From: an uncultured Rikenellaceae bacterium
GTDB lineage: Bacteria; Bacteroidota; Bacteroidia; Bacteroidales; Rikenellaceae
Direction of reading: 5' to 3'
Assembly: GCA_947038135.1 (NCBI GenBank)
Contig: CAMQVM010000041.1
Location: forward strand, 1 to 9,725
DNA: 9,725 nt
The notes beneath the pieces are model-generated. The model saw only the letters and a program-made list of their open reading frames with translations. It was not told where the DNA came from and did not search any database. The position numbers and the translations under genes are program-made. This document shows positions 1-7,110 of the stretch, in pieces. The stretch's first letter is position 1. Each line of letters begins with the position of its first letter.

Positions 1-636
1 TATAAATGTTTCAGAGGTTGTGCGTCCAAAGTCGCCTATGTTTACACCTGTTAATACTATCTCTTTTGTCCCTTTCGCTGCTATCTCCTCTACCTGCAGT
101 ATTATCTCTGATATAGATATATTGCGGCTTCGTCCTCGTGCCATGGGTATAGTGCAGTAGGTGCACTCATAGTTACATCCATCTTGCACCTTTAAAAAGG
201 AGCGTGTGCGGTCGCCCGATGAGCAGGCTGCAAAAAAAGAGGTTAGCTTGCTGAGTTCACAGCTAACAATCTTAGCTCTGCTTTTTGCCACTAGCTCGGT
301 TGTTAGCCTAACAATGTCGCCTTTGTAGTTGTTGCCGATAACTAGGTCTACACCCTCAATAGCTGCTATCTCTTCAGCTTTTAGTTGAGCATAGCACCCT
401 GTAACGATTATTAGCGACTCAGGGTCACGTTTTGCCAGCTTGCGAATTATATTTCTACATTTCTTGTCAGAGTTGTCGGTTACTGAGCAGGTGTTAATTA
501 TATGAATGTCGGCGCTATCTCTGTCTGAGCAGCGTTCAAACCCCTCTTTTTCAAATTGTAAAGCCAGTGATGAGCTCTCTGAAAAGTTGAGCTTGCAGCC
601 CAAAGTGTGAAATGCTACTCTATTATTATCTCTCAT
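1..636 (-). CDS. mtaB: MtaB-type tRNA t6A37 methylthiotransferase, N-terminal part (runs off the window)
   Basis: This is the first 212 codons of a gene that starts at ATG 636-634 and reads leftward off the window without a stop. MtaB is a radical-SAM enzyme that adds a methylthio group to t6A37 of tRNAs, giving ms2t6A. Visible features are the N-terminal methylthiotransferase domain with its three cluster cysteines, C14 (HTLGCKLN), C50 (NTCSV) and C81 (TGCYAQ), and the radical-SAM triad C154-x3-C158-x2-C161 (VQDGCNYECTYC). The LTGVNIGDFG stretch near residue 200 is typical of MtaB rather than MiaB or RimO. The family is usually about 430-450 residues, so roughly half is present; the rest of the radical-SAM barrel and any TRAM domain lie outside. 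It is divergent from mutS2, 89 bp away. The gene is intact as far as it is visible. MiaB and RimO are the alternatives, less likely from the motif wording. Confidence 0.87.
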   Translation of the reverse strand, partial: MRDNNRVAFHTLGCKLNFSESSSLALQFEKEGFERCSDRDSADIHIINTCSVTDNSDKKCRNIIRKLAKRDPESLIIVTGCYAQLKAEEIAAIEGVDLVIGNNYKGDIVRLTTELVAKSRAKIVSCELSKLTSFFAACSSGDRTRSFLKVQDGCNYECTYCTIPMARGRSRNISISEIILQVEEIAAKGTKEIVLTGVNIGDFGRTTSETFI

Positions 637-665
637 AATTATTTTTATATACTTTTAATACGTTA

Positions 666-696
666 CAAAAGTAATAGTTTATTACCTTTGTAAAAA
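666..696 (-). promoter_or_regulatory. Candidate promoter for mtaB
   Basis: On the minus strand TACTTTTG (673 to 666) matches the Bacteroidetes -7 consensus TAnnTTTG exactly. A TTTT at 696-693 lies 19 bp upstream, three of four bases of the -33 TTTG box. Transcription would start near 659, leaving a leader of about 23 nt before the ATG at 636. The region is AT-rich, so chance matches are possible. Confidence 0.45.
683..690 (+). promoter_or_regulatory. Candidate -7 box of the mutS2 promoter
   Basis: TACCTTTG is an exact match to TAnnTTTG and sits 35 bp before the mutS2 start, predicting a leader of about 29 nt. I see no good TTTG -33 element at the usual distance (about 660-663). A second, weaker box, TTTATTTG at 698-705, matches seven of eight positions and could be used instead. 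Confidence 0.38.
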
Positions 697-725
697 ATTT
701 ATTTGACAATTAAATATATATTGAG

Positions 726-3242
726 TTGATATACCCTACCGATTTTGAATCACGCTTAGGTTTTACGCGTATCAGAGAGATGATTATTGATAGATGTGAA
801 ACAGCCTTAGCAAAAGAAATTGCTGCTGTTACAACATTCGCTACCGACTACAACAAGGTGAAACGTAACCTTTTACAAACCTCGCAAATGGTGAGGTGTA
901 TAGATGTATACGATGATTTTCCATCTCTTGGATATGTCGACACTATGCACTTCCTTAAAAAAATAGGTATTGAAGGAATATATCTTGATGCCTTAGAATT
1001 ATTGCAACTTCGCAAATCTCTTCTGCTTTCAGATAGTTTAGTATCTTTTTTTGCTGAAAAAGAGGAGCTATTTGAGCTTCGTGCACTTACCGAGAGTGTC
1101 GAAACCTTTAAATCAGAGGTTCGTATTATTGGCACAATCATAGATGATATGGGGCAGGTGAAAGATAGTGCCTCAAAAGAGCTTGCCGAGGTGCGTACTC
1201 TTTTATCTGTCAAAGAGCGAGAGGTGGGGCGTAGGCTTCAGTCTATACTTAAAGCAGCACAAGCAGATGGTATTGTCGATGAGGAGGTATCACTATCTGT
1301 TCGTGATGGGCGGCTTGTTATTCCCGTAGCGTCGGCTTTTAAAAGACGCATCAAAGGTTTTGTTCATGATGAGTCTGCTACTGGTAAAACCTCATATGTA
1401 GAGCCTATGGAGGTGGTTGAGATAAATAATGAGATACGTGAGCTAGGGGCTAGAGAGAAGCGTGAAATTAGACGTATACTCTTAGCGTTTACTGCATCGC
1501 TACTTCCACGTGTAGAGCCTATAAAGCGAGTATCTAACTTTATATCATATATCGATTTTGTTAAATCAAAGGCGCTATTAGCTATTAAGCTAGAGGCAAC
1601 AATGCCTACTCTTGAAGATAGGCAGGTGCTTGATCTTATAGATGCACGCCATCCTTTGCTATATCTACACCTTAAAAATGAGAGCAAGAGCATCATGCCA
1701 CTAAGTATGGAGCTTAATGCCGAACATCATATCCTTATTATATCAGGACCTAACGCTGGCGGTAAATCTATATGTCTTAAAACAGTTGGTTTGTTGCAAT
1801 ATATGGTGCAGTGTGGAGTGTTGCCATCATCTACAACAAATAGTACCTATGGCATCTTTAATAATATATTTATAGATATAGGTGATCAGCAATCACTAGA
1901 TAACGACCTGAGTACATACAGCTCGCATCTTCAAAATATGAAAACCATCTTAAAGCATGGTGATGAAAAATCGCTGGTGTTGATAGATGAGTTTGGAACA
2001 GGCACAGAGCCATCTATGGGTGGAGCGATAGCAGAGTCTATACTTGAAAAGATGGAGAGTCGTAAAATGTATGCTGTTATTACTACCCACTACACTAACC
2101 TTAAATATTATGCAGATAAATCGCAGGGGGTAATAAGTGGGGCTATGACCTTTGACGTGCAAAATATAACCCCTCTGTTTAAGCTAGAGATGGGTAGACC
2201 AGGAAGCTCTTTTGCGCTAGAGATAGCTCGAAAAATAGGTCTGCCAGAAGATATAATATCTTCAGCAAAAGATAAAATTGGAGATGAACAGGTATTTATC
2301 GAGAAGCAGATGCGTGATATCGCCAGAGATAAACGCTATTGGGCAGTGAAGCGTGATAAAATACGAGTGGCAGAGCGTAAGGCAGATGAGCTAGCTGTTA
2401 CTTATGAAGATGAGCTGAAAAAGCTAAAAGAACGTCGTAATGAGCTTATCAAAGATGCTAAAGTAAAGGCAGAAAAGGTGCTTCAAGGAGCAAATAAAAT
2501 CATTGAAAATACTATCTTTGAGATACGTGAATCGCAAGCCGATAAAGAGCGCACTAAGGCTGCACGTATTAATGTTGAAAAGTATATATCTACACGTGTT
2601 GAGGAGCAAAACGAAAGTGTTGATGATAGTGGCAAAAAAGAGTTTATTGATCGCAAAATAGATCAGCTTCGAGAGCGTCAAAAGCGACGTTCCGAGCGTC
2701 AAAAAGAGCGAGGTGAGGTGGTAGAGAGTAGCAAAAATATAGTTGCACCACCACCTAAGCCATTTATTGTAGGTAATGATGTTCGTATTATAGGGCAGAG
2801 CGTTATAGGGCGTATATCTGAAATACAAGGAAAAAATGCACTTGTACACTTCGGAACTATCTCCACAACCATTAAAATATTAAAGCTTGAGCACGTTGGC
2901 GGAGGTGAAGTGGCTAGCATAAAGCAAGAAGAGAAAACCTTTAGCTCTAAAAAGCTTATGAGCAACTACGACACTTCAACAAAAAGGTTGAATTTTTCGC
3001 AGCAGATAGATATCCGTGGCGAGCGGGTAGATGAAGCAGTGGTGAGTGTGCAAGAGTTCGTTGATCAAGCGTATATGTTAGGTATCAGCGAGATAAAAAT
3101 ACTTCATGGCAAGGGTACTGGTGCTCTTAGGCAAGAGGTGAAAAAACTTCTTAATGTGATGCCCGAGGTGGTTAGTACAGCCGATGAACATGAGCTTTAT
3201 GGAGGTGCTGGTATCACGGTTGTTACTATACGAAATAGTTAA
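726..3242 (+). CDS. mutS2: Endonuclease MutS2 (MutS-family ATPase with Smr domain)
   Basis: The 838-residue protein is near the usual Bacteroidetes length. Residues 1-300 form the helical clamp/core region of MutS2, which lacks the mismatch-recognition domain of MutS. The ATPase follows: Walker A GPNAGGKS (341-348), the STYSSHL signature (396-402), Walker B LVLIDEFGTGTEP (417-429) and the TTH switch (453-455). A charged coiled coil runs from about 520 to 670, then a small KOW-like beta domain (about 680-725). The C-terminal Smr nuclease domain has IDIRG (761-765) and HGKGTG (794-799). MutS2 proteins are known for suppressing recombination at branched DNA and, in some bacteria, for splitting collided ribosomes; which applies here cannot be told. 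The start is TTG: translation from it gives MIYPTDFE, the conserved beginning of this family, and no ATG lies nearby that would keep it. No Shine-Dalgarno is seen. It appears to be transcribed alone. Confidence 0.96.
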   Translation: MIYPTDFESRLGFTRIREMIIDRCETALAKEIAAVTTFATDYNKVKRNLLQTSQMVRCIDVYDDFPSLGYVDTMHFLKKIGIEGIYLDALELLQLRKSLLLSDSLVSFFAEKEELFELRALTESVETFKSEVRIIGTIIDDMGQVKDSASKELAEVRTLLSVKEREVGRRLQSILKAAQADGIVDEEVSLSVRDGRLVIPVASAFKRRIKGFVHDESATGKTSYVEPMEVVEINNEIRELGAREKREIRRILLAFTASLLPRVEPIKRVSNFISYIDFVKSKALLAIKLEATMPTLEDRQVLDLIDARHPLLYLHLKNESKSIMPLSMELNAEHHILIISGPNAGGKSICLKTVGLLQYMVQCGVLPSSTTNSTYGIFNNIFIDIGDQQSLDNDLSTYSSHLQNMKTILKHGDEKSLVLIDEFGTGTEPSMGGAIAESILEKMESRKMYAVITTHYTNLKYYADKSQGVISGAMTFDVQNITPLFKLEMGRPGSSFALEIARKIGLPEDIISSAKDKIGDEQVFIEKQMRDIARDKRYWAVKRDKIRVAERKADELAVTYEDELKKLKERRNELIKDAKVKAEKVLQGANKIIENTIFEIRESQADKERTKAARINVEKYISTRVEEQNESVDDSGKKEFIDRKIDQLRERQKRRSERQKERGEVVESSKNIVAPPPKPFIVGNDVRIIGQSVIGRISEIQGKNALVHFGTISTTIKILKLEHVGGGEVASIKQEEKTFSSKKLMSNYDTSTKRLNFSQQIDIRGERVDEAVVSVQEFVDQAYMLGISEIKILHGKGTGALRQEVKKLLNVMPEVVSTADEHELYGGAGITVVTIRNS

Positions 3243-3316
3243 CTAGGTTGAAATTTATTGACAAAAAAGTTAGTTTATAACTTAATAAAGAGTATTTTTT
3301 GAAATTCAAAGTATAT

Positions 3317-3354
3317 CACCCTATAATTTATGTTAAAGGCTAATTTATAGGGTG
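3317..3354. repeat. Inverted repeat, possible mutS2 3' end structure or operator
   Basis: CACCCTATAA (3317-3326) and TTATAGGGTG (3345-3354) are perfect 10-bp complements. After one T-T mismatch three more pairs form inside (3328-3330 with 3341-3343), leaving a loop of about 10 nt. It lies 75 bp after the mutS2 stop. No U-run follows on the plus strand, so it is not a textbook intrinsic terminator. It could stabilise the mutS2 mRNA end, act as a U-poor terminator, or be a protein-binding palindrome. Confidence 0.5.
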
Positions 3355-3554
3355 TAAATATTATATTTGGTTTTTGTGTTGTTTGGTTATTGTTGTTTAT
3401 CTGTTTGTAAATCAAATTGTTTGTGTTTATTTGATGTTGCATAAAGAGTGTCGTTTGCAAAATATTATTGGTGTCAATAGTGAATAAATCACAACTATTA
3501 TGAGCTCTATTTTATGGCTCTTTTAAGTTAATATGCTATTTTATCATTTTATTA

Positions 3555-3585
3555 TTTCAAATTAGTAATATAATTAGTATCTTTG
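3555..3585 (+). promoter_or_regulatory. Candidate promoter of the nqr operon
   Basis: TATCTTTG (3578-3585) is an exact match to the Bacteroidetes -7 consensus TAnnTTTG. TTTC at 3555-3558 lies exactly 19 bp upstream and fits three of four bases of the -33 TTTG box. Transcription would begin near 3592 and leave a leader of about 125 nt before nqrA, long for such an operon. Another box, TGTCTTTG at 3644-3651, is a weaker match. Confidence 0.45.
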
Positions 3586-3717
3586 TCAACCATTCACAAC
3601 AGACAACTTAGGTTTGTTTGTTATATTAAAGCTATTACCCAGCTGTCTTTGTTTATGGTTTTTTTATTAGGCAATATGAATAAATAATCAGCAAATAAAA
3701 TTATAAATCAATCTATT

Positions 3718-5064
3718 ATGTCGAAAGTTATCCGCTTAAAAAAAGGACTTGACATTAAATTGCAAGGGGGAGCCGAGAAGGTTCTTATCCCCGCCTCTAT
3801 GTCTACCAGTTATGCTGTAAAGCCTTCTGATTTTAAAGGCATTACACCTAAGTTATTGGTGCGTGAGGGCGATCGTGTTAAGGCCGGTACACCACTATTC
3901 TTCGACAAGTTCAACCCTGAACTTATCTTTGTGTCTCCTGTTAGTGGGGTAGTGTCAGCTGTTGAGCGTGGCGAAAAGCGTAAAATTCTACAAATCATTA
4001 TCACACCTTCTGAAGTGCAAGAGCATGAGCAGTTTGAGGTTGGCGATATTGATAAAATGTCTAGAGAGCAGGTTGTAGAGCTCATCCAAAAATCGGGGCT
4101 ATGGTCGCTATTTATTCAGCGTCCTTATGGTGTTATTCCACGTGATACTGCTGCTCCAAAAGCAATCTTTGTATCGGCTTTTGATTCAGCACCTCTTGCT
4201 GGTGATATGGATTATGTCACTTCAAGTTGCGAAAAAGAGCTGCTAAAGGGTTTTGTGGTGCTAAAGAAGCTATCTGAAAAGGTCTGTTTAGGTCTTAGTA
4301 CTGATACGCATCATAAGGCAATCAATACTATTAATGGTATTGAAAAGAATGTCTTTGATGGTCCTCACCCTGCTGGTAATGTAGGAGTGCAGATTCATCA
4401 CACCTATCCGATGAACAAGGGCGAGGTAGCATGGACTATCGATATGCAAGATCTTACTATATTAGGTCGCCTATTCCTAACAGGAAAAGTTGAGATGATT
4501 AAGGTTGTAGCAATCACTGGTTCTGAAATCAAGAAGCCACGTTACCACCGTATTATCAATGGTGCTAACATCCAAACTATCTTAAATGCAAATGTAAAAA
4601 CTGACATCGATGTTAGGTACATAAGCGGTAACCCACTTACTGGAACTAAAGTTGAGGCAGATGATCATATTTGTTATTATAGCAATCAAATAACTGTTAT
4701 CCCTGAGGGTGATAATTATGAGTTTTTAGGTTGGATAGCTCCTCGTTTTCATAAGTTTTCTCTCTCTCGTAGCTACTTTTCATTTCTAATGTCAAAGAGC
4801 TATGCGCTTGACACTAACCTAAATGGAGGTGTACGAGCACTTACAATGACTGGCGAGTATGAAAAAGTCGTGCCTATGGATATCTATCCTGTCTACCTAG
4901 TGAAGGCAATTCTTGCAGGTGATATTGATAAGATGGAAAACTTAGGTATATACGAAATTATAGAGGAAGATTTTGCACTGTGTGAATTTATATGTACATC
5001 AAAAACACCAGTTCAAGAGATCGTTCGTAGTGGACTAGACCTAATGATAAAGGAATTAAGCTAA
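3718..5064 (+). CDS. nqrA: Na+-translocating NADH:quinone reductase subunit A
   Basis: NqrA is the peripheral, cytoplasm-facing subunit of the sodium-pumping NADH:quinone oxidoreductase and is linked to quinone and inhibitor binding at its contact with NqrB. The 448-residue length is normal for the family. Visible are the N-terminal IRLKKGLDIKLQGGAE segment (5-20), a biotinyl/lipoyl-like fold region around VREGDRVKAGTPLF (48-61) and SPVSGVVSAVERGEK (73-87), the highly conserved GPHPAGNVGVQIHH stretch (215-228), and the C-terminal CEFICTSK...VQEIVRSGLDLMIKE (422-446). There is no signal peptide or membrane segment, as expected. It shares the first part of its fold with RnfC but lacks RnfC's 4Fe-4S cysteine motifs, which argues for Nqr rather than Rnf. 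It is the first gene of the operon, 28 bp ahead of nqrB. The ATG at 3718 has no Shine-Dalgarno sequence. Confidence 0.97.
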   Translation: MSKVIRLKKGLDIKLQGGAEKVLIPASMSTSYAVKPSDFKGITPKLLVREGDRVKAGTPLFFDKFNPELIFVSPVSGVVSAVERGEKRKILQIIITPSEVQEHEQFEVGDIDKMSREQVVELIQKSGLWSLFIQRPYGVIPRDTAAPKAIFVSAFDSAPLAGDMDYVTSSCEKELLKGFVVLKKLSEKVCLGLSTDTHHKAINTINGIEKNVFDGPHPAGNVGVQIHHTYPMNKGEVAWTIDMQDLTILGRLFLTGKVEMIKVVAITGSEIKKPRYHRIINGANIQTILNANVKTDIDVRYISGNPLTGTKVEADDHICYYSNQITVIPEGDNYEFLGWIAPRFHKFSLSRSYFSFLMSKSYALDTNLNGGVRALTMTGEYEKVVPMDIYPVYLVKAILAGDIDKMENLGIYEIIEEDFALCEFICTSKTPVQEIVRSGLDLMIKELS

Positions 5065-5092
5065 TCAGGTTAGGACCTAATAAAATTTAAAA

Positions 5093-6298
5093 ATGAAATT
5101 ATTAAGAGATATATTAGATAAAATGAAGCCGATGGTAGAAAAGGGGGGCAAGCTGCACTCTTTACACTCTACTTTCGATGCTATTGAAACATTTTTATTT
5201 GTGCCAAATACTGTTACTAAAAATGGTAGTCACATTAGAGATGCTATTGAGCTAAAGCGTACGATGTTTTTTGTGGTGCTTGCTTTGATTCCTGCTATGC
5301 TATTTGGTATGTATAATGCAGGTTACCAACACTTCTTATCATTAGGAGATAGTGCGGCAATAGCCTCAATATTTACCTGCTTTTGGTATGGAATGTTTAA
5401 GGTGCTTCCAATAATAATCGTGTCGTATGTTGTTGGTTTAGGTATTGAGTTTATCGCAGCACAGATGCGTGGGCATGAGGTAAATGAGGGTTTCCTTGTT
5501 TCGGGAATGCTTATTCCTCTTATTATGCCAGTAGACGCACCTCTTTGGATGGTGGCTGTATCTACTGCCTTTGCTGTAATTATAGGTAAAGAGGTGTTTG
5601 GTGGTACAGGTATGAATATATTCAACCCTGCTCTTCTTGCTCGTGCCTTTATGTTTTTTGCATACACGCCATTTATATCGGGAGATACAATATGGATAGC
5701 AGGTATGACAAACGATAGTCGTAGAGTAATAGATGGCTTTTCAGGGGCTACACCGCTTACTGAGGCTGCAAATGCTCTAGCCGATAAGTCTGAGGTTTTG
5801 TATACGCAAACTGGAGTGATGGATTGGATCATCGGAACTGTCCCAGGAAGTATTGGTGAAACATCATTTATAGCTATTATGATTGGTGCTGCTATACTTC
5901 TATTTACTGGTATTGCTAGCTGGAGAATAATGTTTAGCGTATTTGCTGGAGGTTATGTTATGGGTCTTATATTTAATCTTATAGGATATAATATATATAT
6001 GGAGATGCCAGCTCATCATCACCTGCTATTAGGAGGTTTTGCTTTTGGTGCTGTATTCATGGCAACTGATCCTGTAACATCTTCGCAAACAAACACAGGA
6101 AAGGTTATATATGGTCTGCTTGTGGGTATCATTGCGGTGCTTGTTCGAGTTGTCAACCCAGGTTATCCTGAGGGGATGATGCTCTCTATTCTATTTATGA
6201 ATGCTATGGTTCCTCTTGTTGACTACTATGTGGTTGAGGCTAACATTAAAAGAAGAAATAAGCGTTTAAAGATGGTAACTAAAGTCATTGATTGTTAA
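5093..6298 (+). CDS. nqrB: Na+-translocating NADH:quinone reductase subunit B
   Basis: NqrB is the large membrane subunit that carries covalent FMN and riboflavin, takes electrons from NqrC and passes them to quinone while sodium moves outward. The protein has 401 residues, close to the family norm. After a soluble N-terminus of about 55 residues come many hydrophobic segments, for example about 57-75, 90-123, 133-166, 258-300, 311-325, 336-354 and 362-381. The flavinylation motif D214-GF-S217-GA-T220 matches Dxx[S/T]GAT, so T220 is the expected FMN-bearing threonine. NIFNPALLARAF (175-186) and MATDPVTS (323-330) are further family hallmarks. The C-terminus is basic (KRRNKRLK) and should face the cytoplasm. 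FMN attachment needs an ApbE flavin transferase, which is not encoded in the window. The ATG at 5093 follows TTTAAAA, a typical A-rich start context here. Confidence 0.97.
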   Translation: MKLLRDILDKMKPMVEKGGKLHSLHSTFDAIETFLFVPNTVTKNGSHIRDAIELKRTMFFVVLALIPAMLFGMYNAGYQHFLSLGDSAAIASIFTCFWYGMFKVLPIIIVSYVVGLGIEFIAAQMRGHEVNEGFLVSGMLIPLIMPVDAPLWMVAVSTAFAVIIGKEVFGGTGMNIFNPALLARAFMFFAYTPFISGDTIWIAGMTNDSRRVIDGFSGATPLTEAANALADKSEVLYTQTGVMDWIIGTVPGSIGETSFIAIMIGAAILLFTGIASWRIMFSVFAGGYVMGLIFNLIGYNIYMEMPAHHHLLLGGFAFGAVFMATDPVTSSQTNTGKVIYGLLVGIIAVLVRVVNPGYPEGMMLSILFMNAMVPLVDYYVVEANIKRRNKRLKMVTKVIDC

Positions 6299-6309
6299 AA
6301 AATAAAATT

Positions 6310-7056
6310 ATGAATAAACAAAGTAATACATATACCATTTTTTATGCGATCATAATGGTGGTAATTGTGGCAGCTGTTTTGGCGGTAGTGGCTGCGTGGC
6401 TAAAGCCTATACAGCAGGTTAATATTGATACTGAGAAGAAAAGTGCTATTTTAGGCTCTGTCTCTCTGTATAATGCTGAAGAAGCTTCAAATGATCCTGC
6501 TGGTAAAGATGCTTATGTTGATAAGGCATACAAAGAGTTTATTGTTGATGCATTTTTGGTTAACTCTAAAGGCGAGAGGGTAGGTGATGCAACGGCGGCA
6601 TTTACTGTTCTTGGTGAGCTTAAGGTTGCTTATGCTGCTGAGGCAAGCAAAAGAGAATTACCAGTATTCATCAGCAAAGATAAAGCAGGTAAGGTAAATT
6701 ACATCTTTCCTGTTTATGGTAAAGGTCTTTGGGGTCCTGTTTGGGGTTATATAGCTTTAGGTGGAGATTTAAACACTATAAGTGGTGTCGTGCTTGATCA
6801 CAAAGGTGAAACTCCAGGTCTTGGAGCCGAAATTACAGCTCCCGAATTTGAGGGACAGTATATCGGAAAAAAGATCTTTAACAATGAAGAGTTTGTTGGT
6901 GTCGTTGTAACTAAAGGTGCTGGATCTTCTGAGGGTAATGATCATGCTGTTGATGCAATTACAGGTGGTACTATCACTTGTCGTGGTGTTCAAAATATGG
7001 TAGTTGGCTGTATGAGTGATTATGTTCCTTTTATTAAAAAGACACAATTAAAGTAA
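6310..7056 (+). CDS. nqrC: Na+-translocating NADH:quinone reductase subunit C
   Basis: NqrC is anchored by one N-terminal helix (about residues 8-30) and exposes a periplasmic FMN-binding domain that relays electrons to NqrB. The 248 residues include the FMN-binding domain with GLWGPVWGYIAL (139-150) and ETPGLGAEI (167-175). The flavinylation site is D215-AI-T218-GG-T221; T221 is the expected covalent FMN residue. The usual motif is Dxx[S/T]GAT, so the alanine is glycine here, and a cysteine (C224) follows where TxS/TxT is common. The frame is open upstream to a TTG at 6292 that would overlap the end of nqrB. I chose ATG 6310 because it gives the typical MN-x-SNTYTI start, places the helix correctly and leaves an 11-bp gap after nqrB. 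Confidence 0.96.
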   Translation: MNKQSNTYTIFYAIIMVVIVAAVLAVVAAWLKPIQQVNIDTEKKSAILGSVSLYNAEEASNDPAGKDAYVDKAYKEFIVDAFLVNSKGERVGDATAAFTVLGELKVAYAAEASKRELPVFISKDKAGKVNYIFPVYGKGLWGPVWGYIALGGDLNTISGVVLDHKGETPGLGAEITAPEFEGQYIGKKIFNNEEFVGVVVTKGAGSSEGNDHAVDAITGGTITCRGVQNMVVGCMSDYVPFIKKTQLK

Positions 7057-7070
7057 TCTAACTGGTATAA

Positions 7071-7100
7071 ATTAAGCCTCTATATATTATAGGCTTTAAT
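7071..7100 (+). repeat. Inverted repeat between nqrC and nqrD
   Basis: AAGCCT (7074-7079) pairs with AGGCTT (7091-7096). With one bulged T (7097) three outer pairs extend it (7071-7073 with 7098-7100). The following TTTAATATTAAA (7095-7106) is itself a perfect palindrome that overlaps the right arm. It lies in the widest gap of the operon (54 bp). It could be an mRNA processing or stability element, but the stem is short and has no U-run, so it is not a convincing terminator. Confidence 0.35.
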
Positions 7101-7110
7101 ATTAAATGAA

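Larger units (their letters stand above)
3243..3717. other. 475-bp AT-rich intergenic region without a recognisable gene
   Basis: This gap separates mutS2 from the nqr operon, both on the plus strand. It is strongly AT-rich. I see no convincing coding frame: the longest open stretch, on the minus strand at 3275-3460, encodes low-complexity N/Q/I/K-rich sequence. Contents supported by the sequence are an inverted repeat at 3317-3354, a TATATTTG -7-like box at 3362-3369 without a partner -33 box, a better promoter candidate at 3555-3585, and a run of seven T at 3659-3665 in the predicted nqr leader. No tRNA or known riboswitch was recognised by eye. Confidence 0.75.

Noticed and set aside
3262..3301. 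CAAAAAA...TTTTTTG and an inner AAGTTA/TAACTT pair as a mutS2 terminator
   Set aside because: The arms are almost pure A/T and separated by mismatches; stability would be low and such pairs are common in this AT-rich gap.
3275..3460. A 61-codon open frame on the minus strand in the mutS2-nqrA gap
   Set aside because: Its product is low-complexity (N, Q, I, K, Y rich), as expected by chance in AT-rich DNA, with no recognisable domain or start context.
3502..3520. GAGC...GCTC followed by TTTT as a terminator
   Set aside because: The stem is only four pairs with a loop of 11, too weak to support.
6292..6309. TTG 6292 as the start of nqrC
   Set aside because: It would overlap the nqrB stop and add six residues not typical of the family; ATG 6310 gives the expected N-terminus.
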